From Balneolales bacterium (lineage in GTDB: Bacteria > Bacteroidota > Rhodothermia > Balneolales > Cyclonatronaceae): 64,000 nt of DNA. The DNA lies in contig JAIULZ010000002.1 in NCBI GenBank assembly GCA_022565805.1, positions 24,467 to 88,466 on the forward strand, written 5' to 3'. Below, one piece after another: positions 1 to 9,537 of the stretch (within the stretch, counting starts at the first letter, position 1; every line of letters starts with the position of its first letter). The translations under genes were made by a program, and so were the position numbers. Under the pieces are notes generated by a model that was given only the letters and a program-made list of their open reading frames with translations, made no database searches and was not told the origin of the DNA.

Positions 1-1636
1 TGCTAAAAAAAGCGCGGCTTTCGAATGGATCGGAAGGAAATTCAGATACATTTCCCGAAACATTAACCAGATTGTTTTGCATTACATATGCTCCCACCGT
101 AATTACGCTTTTGCCAGAACCGGGGGTGGTCACCGAAAAGTCGCTGGTTGCATCCCGAATCGTTGCGCTTCTGGTTCCCAGCCTGCTGGAAACCAGCCAG
201 CTATCGAACATACGACCCGCATTTTCCACCACAATTTTCCAGGTACCCGATGCCGGTGGAAAATTTGGATTCTGATCAATAACCTGCATCACTATATTAC
301 GGTGGCCGTTTGCAGACTGCACCATATTTATTCCAAGAATACTGCCATCAGAAATATCGGGAGCAAAAAACGAGCTTGACGAATTCCAGGTAAACTCAAG
401 TCCACCCGGGCTAATGACCGTCATGCTGGCGTTAACATCCGAATCAAACCAGACATCAACCAGAAAAAAATCATTAGTCGAACCGGCGTTCGGGTTATAC
501 TCTGGAACCTCCACATAAAGCGTGTCTGCGTCGGCCATGGCACTCACATATCGCGGCTGTGTGGCGCTGTTACCAGCGGCGGCAACCATTACAACACCAG
601 GATTCTGACTAACTTCATCCATCATAATTTCTGTCGGTTCTGTTCCGTCTCGCGAAGTAAAAAATCCGCCGATACTAAAATTACCCACCACTGGCCGGTT
701 GTATGTCTCGTTAAGCCAGCCCATAAACTGAGTTGCTGCTATAATATTTCCTGATGAAAACGTGTTGTCTCCGCCCTTTATCGCCACAATATCGGCTCCC
801 GGCGCCATCCCCGTAAAGGCCGCGCTGCCTGCTGCAGTACCCGCAACATGACTGCCATGACCAGTAATATCGCGGGATGAAATCCCTTCTCCTGAAGATA
901 ATCCCTGCTCAATATCGGCTCTGCTGTACAGCACGCCAAAGTTAAATGGAGATGGTGGAGAACTTTCGCCCTGAGCTGGTTCTCGGGTTTGATCCCAAAC
1001 GTATTTAATACGGCTACTCAAACTATCGCCCGGCACCCGAAACGAAGGATGCTTTACATCGATTCCGGAATCGAATATCGCAACAATTACGCCTTCTCCG
1101 GTTAGCGGTTCGCTTCCTGCAAATCCCTGATGGAGCATATCGGCACCGGTTGCCGCTCTTGCCCGGTTACCCATTGTAACATGTAATTTACCCGGCTCGA
1201 GCCAGCGTACATCATCCCGTAATGCGAGATTCCTGATTTCGTTTAGCGTAGCATAAACAACAAAAAGTCCGTCGCGGACCGGCAGAGCGTTTTCTATTAC
1301 CACACCGGGATTAGTGTAAACGATTAGTTCGGTACTCATTTCGCTGCTTCCGGCTCTGTATCGAACCCCCGGCATGCGTTGCCCGGCCATTTGCTGAAGC
1401 ATTTCATTTACATCATTTTCTGATGCTCTCAGCAGTGCTTCAACAGCCGGATGTAGTCGGTTTTCTGCAAACTCCATTTGAAGAGCATTCTCCGAAACCT
1501 GAAGGCTAAAAGCAGCATCCAAAGTAGTGAGTCCGCGAAATTCATCACCCTGCTGGGCAAAAATCTGAGATGGGCAGGTCGCCATTAAGCTTACGACAAA
1601 TAACAGGAAACCGTAAATTCGTATCTTTTTTTTCAT
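1..1636 (-). CDS. Subtilisin-like S8 serine peptidase, secreted, 3' part cut by window edge
   Basis: Reading from the ATG at 1636 there is one open frame of 545 codons that runs off the left edge. Residues 1 to about 28 form a signal peptide (charged MKKK start, hydrophobic core, FAQ end), so the protein should reach the periplasm or the outside. An N-terminal region that may be a propeptide is followed by the S8 catalytic domain: Asp189 in the DSGID motif, His260 in GHGSHVAG and the oxyanion Asn356 in AAGNS are all visible. The catalytic Ser (GTSMA-type motif) lies beyond the edge. Between Asn356 and the edge there is an insertion of more than 150 residues that reads like a beta-rich domain within the protease domain, as in other large secreted subtilases. 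Family certain; substrate unknown. Confidence 0.93.
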   Translation of the reverse strand, partial: MKKKIRIYGFLLFVVSLMATCPSQIFAQQGDEFRGLTTLDAAFSLQVSENALQMEFAENRLHPAVEALLRASENDVNEMLQQMAGQRMPGVRYRAGSSEMSTELIVYTNPGVVIENALPVRDGLFVVYATLNEIRNLALRDDVRWLEPGKLHVTMGNRARAATGADMLHQGFAGSEPLTGEGVIVAIFDSGIDVKHPSFRVPGDSLSSRIKYVWDQTREPAQGESSPPSPFNFGVLYSRADIEQGLSSGEGISSRDITGHGSHVAGTAAGSAAFTGMAPGADIVAIKGGDNTFSSGNIIAATQFMGWLNETYNRPVVGNFSIGGFFTSRDGTEPTEIMMDEVSQNPGVVMVAAAGNSATQPRYVSAMADADTLYVEVPEYNPNAGSTNDFFLVDVWFDSDVNASMTVISPGGLEFTWNSSSSFFAPDISDGSILGINMVQSANGHRNIVMQVIDQNPNFPPASGTWKIVVENAGRMFDSWLVSSRLGTRSATIRDATSDFSVTTPGSGKSVITVGAYVMQNNLVNVSGNVSEFPSDPFESRAFFS

Positions 1637-2083
1637 AAATCAGTAAAGTTCAGACAAAATGGACATTCGGTAAAAGACGATGAATGAATGAATAAACACC
1701 ATGAAGTTGGCCTCAGGAACCTTATCTTTAAATCATATAGTGATGAGAACGTTCAAAAAAGAAATTTCGTAAATATGAGCTCTGTAAATATAGCTTTTTG
1801 AACAGTCATTTATGATGTTTCATACATTCTATACCAATTAACACCTGTTTATACAGACGTGACTGGCTATAAATGGCTTGAGTATAGAAGTGGAGCAATT
1901 TCAAAAGGTGCTATAATCCCTTAAAGACTTTTTCTTAAACCTTTCGTATGATCCGAGTGTTCTTTAAAATAACGGTTTTATCCCCATATTTGGGAAAACC
2001 AAGCTACACAAAACAACTACGATTATAAAAGCTGTTCCGGATTGGTTCCGGGAATCCAATTCATGCATACCAAAGCTGTAAAC
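1637..2083. other. Intergenic, divergent S8 peptidase / cysteine desulfurase
   Basis: AT-rich spacer between divergent genes, so it should hold promoters for both. I see no convincing ORF, repeat or hairpin. A TTG at 2042 and an ATG at 2063 extend the downstream frame by 14 and 7 codons. Confidence 0.5.
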
Positions 2084-3259
2084 ATGCAAAAACCTGCTTC
2101 ATTTATTTATCTTGATAACGCATCTACTACCAAAACAGACCCTTTGGTAGCAGAAACCATGATTCCCTATCTCACTGAAGTTTACGGGAATGCGTCCTCC
2201 ATACATCAGCCGGGCCGCGTGGCGCAGGTTGCGGTAGAAGAATCCCGAGAAAAAATCGCGCGGGTACTGCAGTGCGAGGTTTCTGAAATTATTTTTACCA
2301 GCGGAGCTACCGAAAGCAATAACGCCGCAATTGCCGGACTCGCAGAAAAAGCCGGACCGGGCCATATTATTACATCTCTTGCCGAGCATCATGCGGTGCT
2401 TCACCCTTTGCACGAGCTCGAAAAAAAAGGCTACAGTTGCACCTATCTTAAACCAGGCCCGGGCGGAGTAATATCTGCATCACAGGTTGAGGAAGCCCTG
2501 CAGCCCGACACCATTTTCGTTTCGCTGATGCTTGTAAACAACGAAACGGGCGGCATAACACCGGTGCACGAAATTGCAAGTTTGTGCCAGTCGAAAAATA
2601 TTCCCCTCCACTCAGACACTGTACAGGCAGCCGGCAAAATCAGATGGGATGTGCAACAGCTCGGTGTAGATTTACTGAGTCTGAGCAGCCATAAGTTTCA
2701 CGGACCCAAAGGTTGCGGCATCTTATACGTGAAAGCAGGAAGCCCTTGGAGTCCTTTTCTGCAAGGCGGTTCTCAGGAAAGAAACCGTAGAGGCGGCACG
2801 CTAAACGTAGCCGGAATTGCCGGAACCGGAAAAGCAATGGAAATCCTGCAAGAAAATTTTGATAAAAACCTGAAGCACGTCGCGCAGTTAAGTCAAAAAC
2901 TTATTTCCGGACTTCAGGAAGCCTTGCCGGGCATAGTTCACCTCAACCGGCACCCAGATCCGGCCCTTAGCGTTCCGCATATCGTAAACTGCTCTTTCCC
3001 CCTGCCCGATGGAAAAGCAATAGACGGAGAAATGCTGCTTCTAAATCTGGATATCGAGGGTATTTGCGTCTCTAACGGTTCGGCCTGCACTTCGGGCGCA
3101 ATCGAGCCGTCGCATGTGCTTCAAAGCCTCGGGCTCGATTCCAAAACAGCGAAATCATCCATACGATTTAGCCTGAGTAAATTTACCACTACCGAAGAAA
3201 TCGACTACGTTTTAGCTGCGCTTCCGCCCATAATTCGGCGAATGGCCGCCAATGCCTGA
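2084..3259 (+). CDS. Cysteine desulfurase, NifS/IscS-type class V aminotransferase
   Basis: A PLP enzyme that removes sulfur from L-cysteine as an enzyme persulfide, feeding Fe-S cluster assembly or tRNA thiolation; cytosolic. From the ATG at 2084 (391 residues) it opens with the typical IYLDNASTT. The PLP-binding Lys204 lies in SSHKFHGPKG and the persulfide Cys335 in SNGSACTSGA, so it should be active. The short loop around the Cys resembles the NifS/IscS group rather than SufS. I chose 2084 because family members begin only a few residues before YLDN; ATG 2063 or TTG 2042 would add 7 or 14 residues. No iscU or suf gene is adjacent, so the pathway cannot be assigned from context. The DUF1499 gene follows 47 bp downstream. 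Confidence 0.93.
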   Translation: MQKPASFIYLDNASTTKTDPLVAETMIPYLTEVYGNASSIHQPGRVAQVAVEESREKIARVLQCEVSEIIFTSGATESNNAAIAGLAEKAGPGHIITSLAEHHAVLHPLHELEKKGYSCTYLKPGPGGVISASQVEEALQPDTIFVSLMLVNNETGGITPVHEIASLCQSKNIPLHSDTVQAAGKIRWDVQQLGVDLLSLSSHKFHGPKGCGILYVKAGSPWSPFLQGGSQERNRRGGTLNVAGIAGTGKAMEILQENFDKNLKHVAQLSQKLISGLQEALPGIVHLNRHPDPALSVPHIVNCSFPLPDGKAIDGEMLLLNLDIEGICVSNGSACTSGAIEPSHVLQSLGLDSKTAKSSIRFSLSKFTTTEEIDYVLAALPPIIRRMAANA

Positions 3260-3306
3260 TGTTAGCTTAATTCAATTACCACCTTTTTATCCCGACAAAA
3301 AAATGT

Positions 3307-3765
3307 ATGAGCGTTTCCAGCAAATCGATCGTCATTCAAACTCTAACCTATATTCTGTTTCTATTTAATCCAATGAGTTCTACTTCTGAGAATACATCAG
3401 CAAAATTCGAAACCGGAAACCCGCTTCCCGCCTGCCCCGACAGCCCAAATTGTGAGCGGGAAACCCGTATTTTCGCCCTTGAAATTAGCGCCGTAAAAGA
3501 AGCTTCCAAAAAAGTTTTAAAAGAGATGCGGGCCGAAACTATAGAAGAGCACGACACCGCAGATCTCCATGCCGTATTCAGAATTCCGGTATTTGGTTTT
3601 CGGGATGATGTGCTTCTCAGCTTTAGCCCGGCCAGCGAAGATGGTAAAACCGCGGTGCACATACGCAGCGCCAGCCGAACCGGATACAGCGATTTTGGCG
3701 TAAACAAAAGAAGAGTTAATGACTTTTACCAACGCCTGCAGAAGGAATTAGAAAAGACAAAATAG
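3307..3765 (+). CDS. DUF1499 family protein
   Basis: 152 residues. After a hydrophobic N-terminus that could be a signal or anchor segment (about residues 8-22) come the features of DUF1499: CPDSPNC at residues 43-49, and a late RSASRTGYSDFGVNKRR segment. The family function is unknown; members are often periplasmic or membrane-associated. An internal Met at residue 23 is an alternative start that would remove the hydrophobic segment and make it cytosolic. It probably shares a transcript with the cysteine desulfurase 47 bp upstream. Confidence 0.85.
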   Translation: MSVSSKSIVIQTLTYILFLFNPMSSTSENTSAKFETGNPLPACPDSPNCERETRIFALEISAVKEASKKVLKEMRAETIEEHDTADLHAVFRIPVFGFRDDVLLSFSPASEDGKTAVHIRSASRTGYSDFGVNKRRVNDFYQRLQKELEKTK

Positions 3766-3846
3766 TTAGGATGAGTCAAAGCTTTACAAAGATCCTCTAT
3801 TTCAAATCATTTGTTTAAAATTAAAATCAAATTCCGCAAACAGTAC

Positions 3847-4218
3847 ATGAATAAGATGCTCAACAACAAGCAATTTCTCTGGTTTTTCGTGCTAATTTCT
3901 CAGCTAATTATTGCGGTCGCATATGTTTTGGCAATACAATTCAGACTGATTAACTCATCCTTTTTCTTTTTTACTTCCTGGATTTTGGCCACTCTTAGCG
4001 TAGAGTTTATCTATCTGTTGTTTCAGCTTAGAAGTAAACCGGACAAAACAAGAGAATTCAATGCAAGCTGGCTATTTTGGATTGGTCTGATATTCGTCAA
4101 CTTCGGCATCGTGCTTTTCTTTTTCACCGAATTCTGGTTTGCCGGCATCTTCACCCTTATTCCGGTATCACTATTTTTCCTGGCTACCAGTTTTAGCTTT
4201 GTATTTATGGAGACTTAG
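3847..4218 (+). CDS. Small integral membrane protein, four predicted helices
   Basis: About 123 residues from the ATG at 3847. The protein is almost entirely hydrophobic: four membrane helices can be drawn (about residues 9-30, 37-58, 75-97 and 100-120) with a short charged loop (RSKPDKTRE) in the middle. I do not recognise a family. A TTG at 3811 would add 12 basic residues, but the ATG is more plausible. It lies 81 bp after the DUF1499 gene on the same strand and may be its last operon partner. Confidence 0.65.
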   Translation: MNKMLNNKQFLWFFVLISQLIIAVAYVLAIQFRLINSSFFFFTSWILATLSVEFIYLLFQLRSKPDKTREFNASWLFWIGLIFVNFGIVLFFFTEFWFAGIFTLIPVSLFFLATSFSFVFMET

Positions 4219-4259
4219 CGTTAGCGGGTTTTAGGTAAGACTATTTCCTTTATTCATTA

Positions 4260-7106
4260 TTAACGCCTTCCCCCCTGCTGAATAGCCCTGAAGTTGTAGC
4301 TGAAGGTTACCATGGCATAGCGGGATAATACGTTGGAGCGAACGTCTTCGATGTATGTGTCTTCGATAATCCGGTTTATGTTGTCGTTTTGGTTCAATAA
4401 ATCGACCACGGTAAAACGTACTTCAGCTGCCCGGTTTTCGAGGAATTTATAGCCAATGGCAGCGTTCCAAAGCACAAAGTCGTTTGAGAAATCGTCGGGC
4501 AAGCCTACAAAATGCCTTAATCGAGTGTCGGATTCCAGAATAAGCCCGCGCCACGGATTTAAATTTACGCGCAGTGCCGCTGTACCAGAGTAGTAGTCAG
4601 AATCCAGCCCGCCCGGTATGGCGTCGTCTACCAGATTATACGAAGCCTGATACGAAATCCGGAAATCGGTCTCAGGAGAAATATTGCTGCTTAATACCGT
4701 GCCCAGGTTCAGGGTCCAGTTGTTGGTGTCGAAACGCTCCTGATTTACGGCAGCCGGAGACCGGTTAAATGTAACGCCTCCGTTCAGATTCAGATTGCTG
4801 CGCAGCGCCTCTACAACAAGGCTTCTAAACATGAATGCCCGCACATTCCATGAATCACCAATGTTTTCAGGACGAATAAATCTTGAGCCCGATCCCAGAA
4901 AAATACCGCCAGGAAGCACCGAATCGGCTCCGGCGATGTAGGTTACATTACTGATGGTATCGGTGGTGTAGCTGGCATTCAGGAATAAGACTAACGAACT
5001 TGCCGTTCGCGGATCAACTCTTCTCCAGCGAGCCGAAACCGAATGCGAATACGACTGACCCAGATCAGGGTTTCCACCGCGCAGCTGTATTGGGTTTGTA
5101 TTATCGATTACATCCTGTAGCTGATTTGCCGAAGGCGTTCTTGTGTTGGTGTTGTAGCGCAATCGCATATTGCCGTTTTCGAGCAGATTAAACGTAAATG
5201 TCGCCGATGGCAGCAGATTCCTGTACAGCTGTCTGGTTTGGGCATCAAACGGGAATTCCTGATTTCCCCGAAGCAAAGTCTGCTGATACGAAAGGTTTAT
5301 GTTGTAGCGCAGATTTCCTTCGGTGCGCGCATTATAGCCAGTTGTAAATCGATGACGATAAAGCTGGTTTTCAAATACATTCGACAGACCGGGCTCGGGT
5401 ATGTCGAAGGCCTCACTTACTTCATCACGTGAAAAAACGGAGCGGTCCGCATTCGAGACCGTGTAGCTTGGATTGTAGCTGAGCTGCAGCTGCGCACGCT
5501 CGCCCATGCGCTCGGTGTAGGTAAGATTAGTACCGAGAGTATAGCCGCGGTCGTCGCTATCTGTAAACTGGTTTTCAACAATATCGCCCCGGTCTGAGTC
5601 GAAAAAGAATGTTTGACCACTCCGGAACTGATCTCCCCGCCGGTTGTTGGCATCGGCCTGTACATTCATCGATAGCGTACGGCCGGGTGTTTCGAACCGG
5701 TGTCTTACCAAAAGCGAAGATGTAAGGTCGAAAGCACTCCGCTCGCTGGCATTGTCGTTCAAGGTTTCGTTTACAAGTTCGCCACCATTTCTACGGGTGA
5801 TGGCCTCAAAAACGCTACGGCTATCGTTGGATTGAAAGCTCAGTCTTGGCGTAAATATAAAGGATGTCGACTCGCTGAGCGTGTACTCTGCTCTCATGTT
5901 AAAACGGTGGTTCAAGTTATCTGCAGAACCAGTTGAGAACTCGTCGTAAATTTGGTTTCCGGCAAATCCCCCAGTGTACTGTCTTTCGCTCAGTCTTTCA
6001 GAAACATTGTCTGTACTGTTAAAGAAGTAGCTGGCGTTTATACGAAAGGCATCACCCATACGATCTATGTAATTTAGCCCGAAAGAATGAGTCTGAGTTA
6101 TGCCATCCTGTCCACCGACCATAAAATCGCGGGTTGCGCCGCCGCCGCCCCAGCCGCCACGACCTCCGCCCCAGCCGCCGCCGCCTCTTCCGCCACGTCC
6201 TCCGGAAGCCGCTTCCTGCACCCCCACCAGGTCCTCACCAGAAAAGTTGATTTGATTTATATTATTGGTTTGCCCCAAAACAGAAACCCGCTGATTCCCG
6301 CTAAAGTAGTTATAGCTTCCGCTTCCTGTATATCGGTCATCAGATCCATATCCGCTTTGGGCACGCCCAAACTGACCGTTTCGAATTCCCGAGCGTGTCA
6401 CGATATTTAGGGTTCGCTCCCCCGAGCCATCATCGAAGCCGGTAAAACGAGCCTGATCGCCCATACGGTCAAAGACCTCAATTTGTTGCACAATTTGTGC
6501 TGGTAGATTACGTAAGGCAAGGGTTGCATCGTCACCAAAAAACTCGTTTCCATCTACAAGAACACGCCGTACCTGCTCGCCCTGCGCCTCAACCTGACCA
6601 TTTTGAACCGTAATCCCCGGCATTCGGCTAATCAGGTCTTCTACGGTGGCATCCCGGTTTACGGTATACGCATCAGCATTAAATGCCGTGGTATCGCCAC
6701 GCACCACAACGCGGTCTATCAATGCGGTTACCCGAAGCTCCTCCAGCTGAGCCGGATCTGGGCGCAGACGTATAATTTTGGAAAGCGGATCACCACCTGA
6801 CCATCGAACCGTATCCTCAAAAGCGTGGTAACCCACATAGCTCACACGAAGAAAATATTCGCCGGGACGAACCATTCTCAAGCTGAAATTTCCTTCCGCA
6901 TCGCTTGTTGCACCGCGTAGCAGGGTAGAATCAGGCAGGCTAAAAAGGGCCACATTAGCACCAAGAAGCGCCCCTGAAGTCTCCGAATCGCTAACAGTAC
7001 CGCTCATAAAGACCGGCGCAGACTGTGCCTTAATTTCCCCGTTCAATGCTGGGACAATCAGAAATATGATCGCAAGAAATGCAGGAATGATGCGATTGAA
7101 ACGCAT
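4260..7106 (-). CDS. Outer-membrane beta-barrel protein with carboxypeptidase-regulatory-like domain (TonB-dependent-receptor type)
   Basis: 948 residues from the ATG at 7106, chosen because a clear signal peptide starts there (MRFNRIIPAF, hydrophobic core, ending KAQ); the same frame is open up to 7271. After the signal comes a carboxypeptidase-regulatory-like beta-sandwich (about residues 33-110: GTVSDSETSGALLGANVAL...), then a plug-like region with MPGITVQNGQVEAQGEQVRRVLVDG, then a long barrel rich in alternating aromatic and polar residues. This matches the OMP_b-brl_3 family of Bacteroidota, related to TonB-dependent receptors. A Gly/Arg/Trp-rich low-complexity stretch occupies about residues 300-323. 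No SusD-like partner is adjacent, so the ligand is unknown. It is transcribed alone, divergent from the transporter. Confidence 0.88.
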   Translation of the reverse strand: MRFNRIIPAFLAIIFLIVPALNGEIKAQSAPVFMSGTVSDSETSGALLGANVALFSLPDSTLLRGATSDAEGNFSLRMVRPGEYFLRVSYVGYHAFEDTVRWSGGDPLSKIIRLRPDPAQLEELRVTALIDRVVVRGDTTAFNADAYTVNRDATVEDLISRMPGITVQNGQVEAQGEQVRRVLVDGNEFFGDDATLALRNLPAQIVQQIEVFDRMGDQARFTGFDDGSGERTLNIVTRSGIRNGQFGRAQSGYGSDDRYTGSGSYNYFSGNQRVSVLGQTNNINQINFSGEDLVGVQEAASGGRGGRGGGGWGGGRGGWGGGGATRDFMVGGQDGITQTHSFGLNYIDRMGDAFRINASYFFNSTDNVSERLSERQYTGGFAGNQIYDEFSTGSADNLNHRFNMRAEYTLSESTSFIFTPRLSFQSNDSRSVFEAITRRNGGELVNETLNDNASERSAFDLTSSLLVRHRFETPGRTLSMNVQADANNRRGDQFRSGQTFFFDSDRGDIVENQFTDSDDRGYTLGTNLTYTERMGERAQLQLSYNPSYTVSNADRSVFSRDEVSEAFDIPEPGLSNVFENQLYRHRFTTGYNARTEGNLRYNINLSYQQTLLRGNQEFPFDAQTRQLYRNLLPSATFTFNLLENGNMRLRYNTNTRTPSANQLQDVIDNTNPIQLRGGNPDLGQSYSHSVSARWRRVDPRTASSLVLFLNASYTTDTISNVTYIAGADSVLPGGIFLGSGSRFIRPENIGDSWNVRAFMFRSLVVEALRSNLNLNGGVTFNRSPAAVNQERFDTNNWTLNLGTVLSSNISPETDFRISYQASYNLVDDAIPGGLDSDYYSGTAALRVNLNPWRGLILESDTRLRHFVGLPDDFSNDFVLWNAAIGYKFLENRAAEVRFTVVDLLNQNDNINRIIEDTYIEDVRSNVLSRYAMVTFSYNFRAIQQGGRR

Positions 7107-7765
7107 GGTACATTCTGCGGATGTGAAAAGGAGAAAAGAAAAATTCATATAAAATGCAGAGGCGTTGAAAATAGAGTTTTGAGCAGAGTGCAGCATTGAG
7201 ATCCGGACTTTAATGCCGTGAACTTTACAATACTGACTGATGATATCAGCAATTGGACGAATTCCGTTCATTATTGTTCTTCACGTTTTCGAATCTTTAC
7301 AAACCCTTTTTTCCCGCAAATAGAATTCAGCTATTATTTAGGATGATGCACTCCTCAATCCTGCTTAAACTCCCGTTTTCACCTATTCCACGATGATACG
7401 ATTTTGATAAGTTCTGTTTTGATGATCCTGCTAAAGTCCTGCTTATAAAAATGAATTTACGAACCTATAAACACTCAGCAAGCAGACTTTGAAAAAACTA
7501 CAAACAGACAAAATTGATGCTATTTGCCCTTTGGATTATGTAAGCGCTTTCATTAATTTTGATCTGATTTTGGATGAGCACGTGTAACAATCCTTCAAAT
7601 TAATTATTTGAATTCGATCAATAGAAATCGGAGGTAATTTGGAGCCGGTTTCGCACTGCTATTGCGATGATGACAGTGATTTGGCCAAAGGCTAATTTTA
7701 TACTGCATATCTTTGCAATTACTTAGCCTCAGCATAATTTTACCCGAAATTTATCCTTCAATTAC
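7107..7765. other. Intergenic, divergent OMP / transporter
   Basis: About 660 bp of AT-rich DNA with promoters for both flanks. A weak copy of the recurring GGGnAAAAAAGG motif lies on the minus strand around 7296-7317. The minus-strand frame stays open from 7106 to 7271, but the added residues show no signal peptide or conserved look. Nothing else seen. Confidence 0.45.
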
Positions 7766-9283
7766 ATGCTTGAAATTCAGAAAAAACTCTCCACACCGTT
7801 CTACGCCCTGCTTGCGCTTCCTGCCACGGCTATGGGACTGGGTCTTTCTATACAAATTGCTGCCTTAAGCTGGATTCTTACCTACGAATACGGTCTCTCA
7901 ATCAGCGAGATTGGCCTTGTTTGGGCTACTGGACCGATTGCAGGAATTTTGGGTCAGGTTATTATTGGTATCATTAGCGATAACGTATGGGTTATGAACG
8001 GCAGGCGCCGGGTGTTTATCCTTATTGGTGGAGTTTTGGCCTCGCTTATGCTACTGGCATTGCCCAATATTGGGATAATTCAATCCGGGCTCGGTATTGA
8101 GGGAATTTTAGGTATCGCCATCGTTATTTCGATGGTGCTCGATCTTTCCATAAATGTGTCGTTTAACCCGACACGCTCTATTATTGCCGATGTAACGCCC
8201 GAAGGTCCGCTCCGCACAAAAGGATATACCTGGATGCAGTTCGTTTCCGGCTCTTTTGGGGTTCTTTCCTATTTTATCGGTGCCACTTTAGGTAACATTG
8301 CCCTTATTTATATAGGTGCCGGAGTTGTGCTTATTTTTTCCATTATCCCACCGTTTTTTATAAAAGAGCCGCGCTATCTTGGCCGGTATGGCGAAGACGA
8401 AGACGAAATTACCAAAGCCGCCTCGCTTTCAGATCCAACTCCAAAGCACTATGCGTCGCTTACCGAAGTCTTTTTTAATATTCGTCCGCTTTGGGGTTTT
8501 CTGCTGTACGGTATTTATGCGATCGTTAAAAGGCTGACAGGACTGGAGTTTCCGGGTTTTTACTTTGAACTCTTTGCGCTTGGCTTATCTATCCTTCTCA
8601 TTATCGAGGCGCTTAAAAAATCAGAAACCGGAAAATCTGCCGAAGAAGCAGGCAAAATCGGATTCCACAAAATTCTTGCGGCTCACTCCTTTTCATGGAT
8701 TGGGGTGCAAAGTATGTTTATTTACTTTTTCGCCTTTGTGGAATTTCAGCTTCCCGACCTTACCGATGTGCAAATTGGAAGCGTAGTGAACTGGAGTTTT
8801 TTCTCTTTAAACCTGGTAGCAGCCTTTATTCCGGTTTTATTACTTGAGCCTCTCGCCAACAAATTTGGCAGGGTAAAAACACATGCCTATGCTCTTTTTG
8901 TGATGGCTGCCGGATACGGAACCTTGGCTTTTGCCGGTTTAACACCCGCCACAATTTATATTTTAATGCTAATCATTGGCATTGGCTGGGCTTCCATCAT
9001 AAGTCTGCCTTTTGCGATTATGAGTCAGAAAGTGGCGCAAAACCAAATGGGGCTTTATATGGGTTTGTTTAACCTTTCTGTAGTTTTGCCACAGCTCGTT
9101 TCAAGCTTCGCTATTGCCGAAATTGTTCAGTCGGTGGTTGCAAAAAATATTTTACTTATGATTTGCGCCGTTACCGTACTTGCATCCGCGGTTGCCTGGC
9201 TATTTGTTAAAGAACCTGAAGACCGGATTACCGAAAACCCCGTCTTACTATCCGAAGAAGCTGAAGATGATATCCGTAGCTAA
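7766..9283 (+). CDS. MFS sugar transporter, SLC45/GPH-like
   Basis: 505 residues with about 12 membrane helices. The loop after helix 2 carries ISDNVWVMNGRRRVFIL, the D-x-x-x-x-x-x-GRRRP-like motif of sucrose/maltose carriers of the SLC45/GPH-related branch, and RSIIADVTPEG matches the conserved (A)R-x-x-I-A-D-x-x-P of that branch. The likely role is proton- or cation-coupled uptake of a disaccharide across the inner membrane. The central cytoplasmic loop (about residues 205-240) is charged. No glycosidase or regulator is next to it, so the sugar cannot be named. Start ATG 7766 is followed at once by a normal MFS N-terminus. Confidence 0.88.
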   Translation: MLEIQKKLSTPFYALLALPATAMGLGLSIQIAALSWILTYEYGLSISEIGLVWATGPIAGILGQVIIGIISDNVWVMNGRRRVFILIGGVLASLMLLALPNIGIIQSGLGIEGILGIAIVISMVLDLSINVSFNPTRSIIADVTPEGPLRTKGYTWMQFVSGSFGVLSYFIGATLGNIALIYIGAGVVLIFSIIPPFFIKEPRYLGRYGEDEDEITKAASLSDPTPKHYASLTEVFFNIRPLWGFLLYGIYAIVKRLTGLEFPGFYFELFALGLSILLIIEALKKSETGKSAEEAGKIGFHKILAAHSFSWIGVQSMFIYFFAFVEFQLPDLTDVQIGSVVNWSFFSLNLVAAFIPVLLLEPLANKFGRVKTHAYALFVMAAGYGTLAFAGLTPATIYILMLIIGIGWASIISLPFAIMSQKVAQNQMGLYMGLFNLSVVLPQLVSSFAIAEIVQSVVAKNILLMICAVTVLASAVAWLFVKEPEDRITENPVLLSEEAEDDIRS

Positions 9284-9389
9284 TTTCCGTTTAAATAAGG
9301 GTTTTTTACGCCGATTTGAAGATTTGGCTGAACTGGAATTTGACTGGTTTTACTATTGATTCTATGTGATTTATAGTATGATGCATTCT

Positions 9390-9413
9390 GAAAATTACCT
9401 TCGGATAATTTTC
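9390..9413 (+). terminator. Hairpin downstream of the MFS gene, weak terminator candidate
   Basis: Eight-bp arms GAAAATTA / TAATTTTC around an 8-nt loop, 107 bp after the MFS stop. No good T-run follows. A second, GC-rich hairpin with 10-bp arms (one mismatch, GGTGGAGGCC / GGCCTCTACC) lies at about 9424-9457. Confidence 0.3.
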
Positions 9414-9490
9414 AAGCCGGAGGTGGAGGCCACACTATATGCTGCGGCCTCTACCACGGGCTAAATCATGTCGCCCCCCGGTCTTCTATC

Positions 9491-9537
9491 CTCGCTCTCA
9501 CTCTCCCACTCTCCTTCCCTCCCGCTCTCCAAAAAAA
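9491..9537. repeat. Degenerate CTCTCCCA-type octamer pyrimidine tract plus A-run
   Basis: A 40-nt pyrimidine-rich tract at 9491-9530 (CTCTCA, CTCTCCCA, CTCTCC...) is followed by seven A residues that touch the stop codon of the oxygenase gene at 9538. A similar tract occurs at 35040-35076. Confidence 0.7.
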
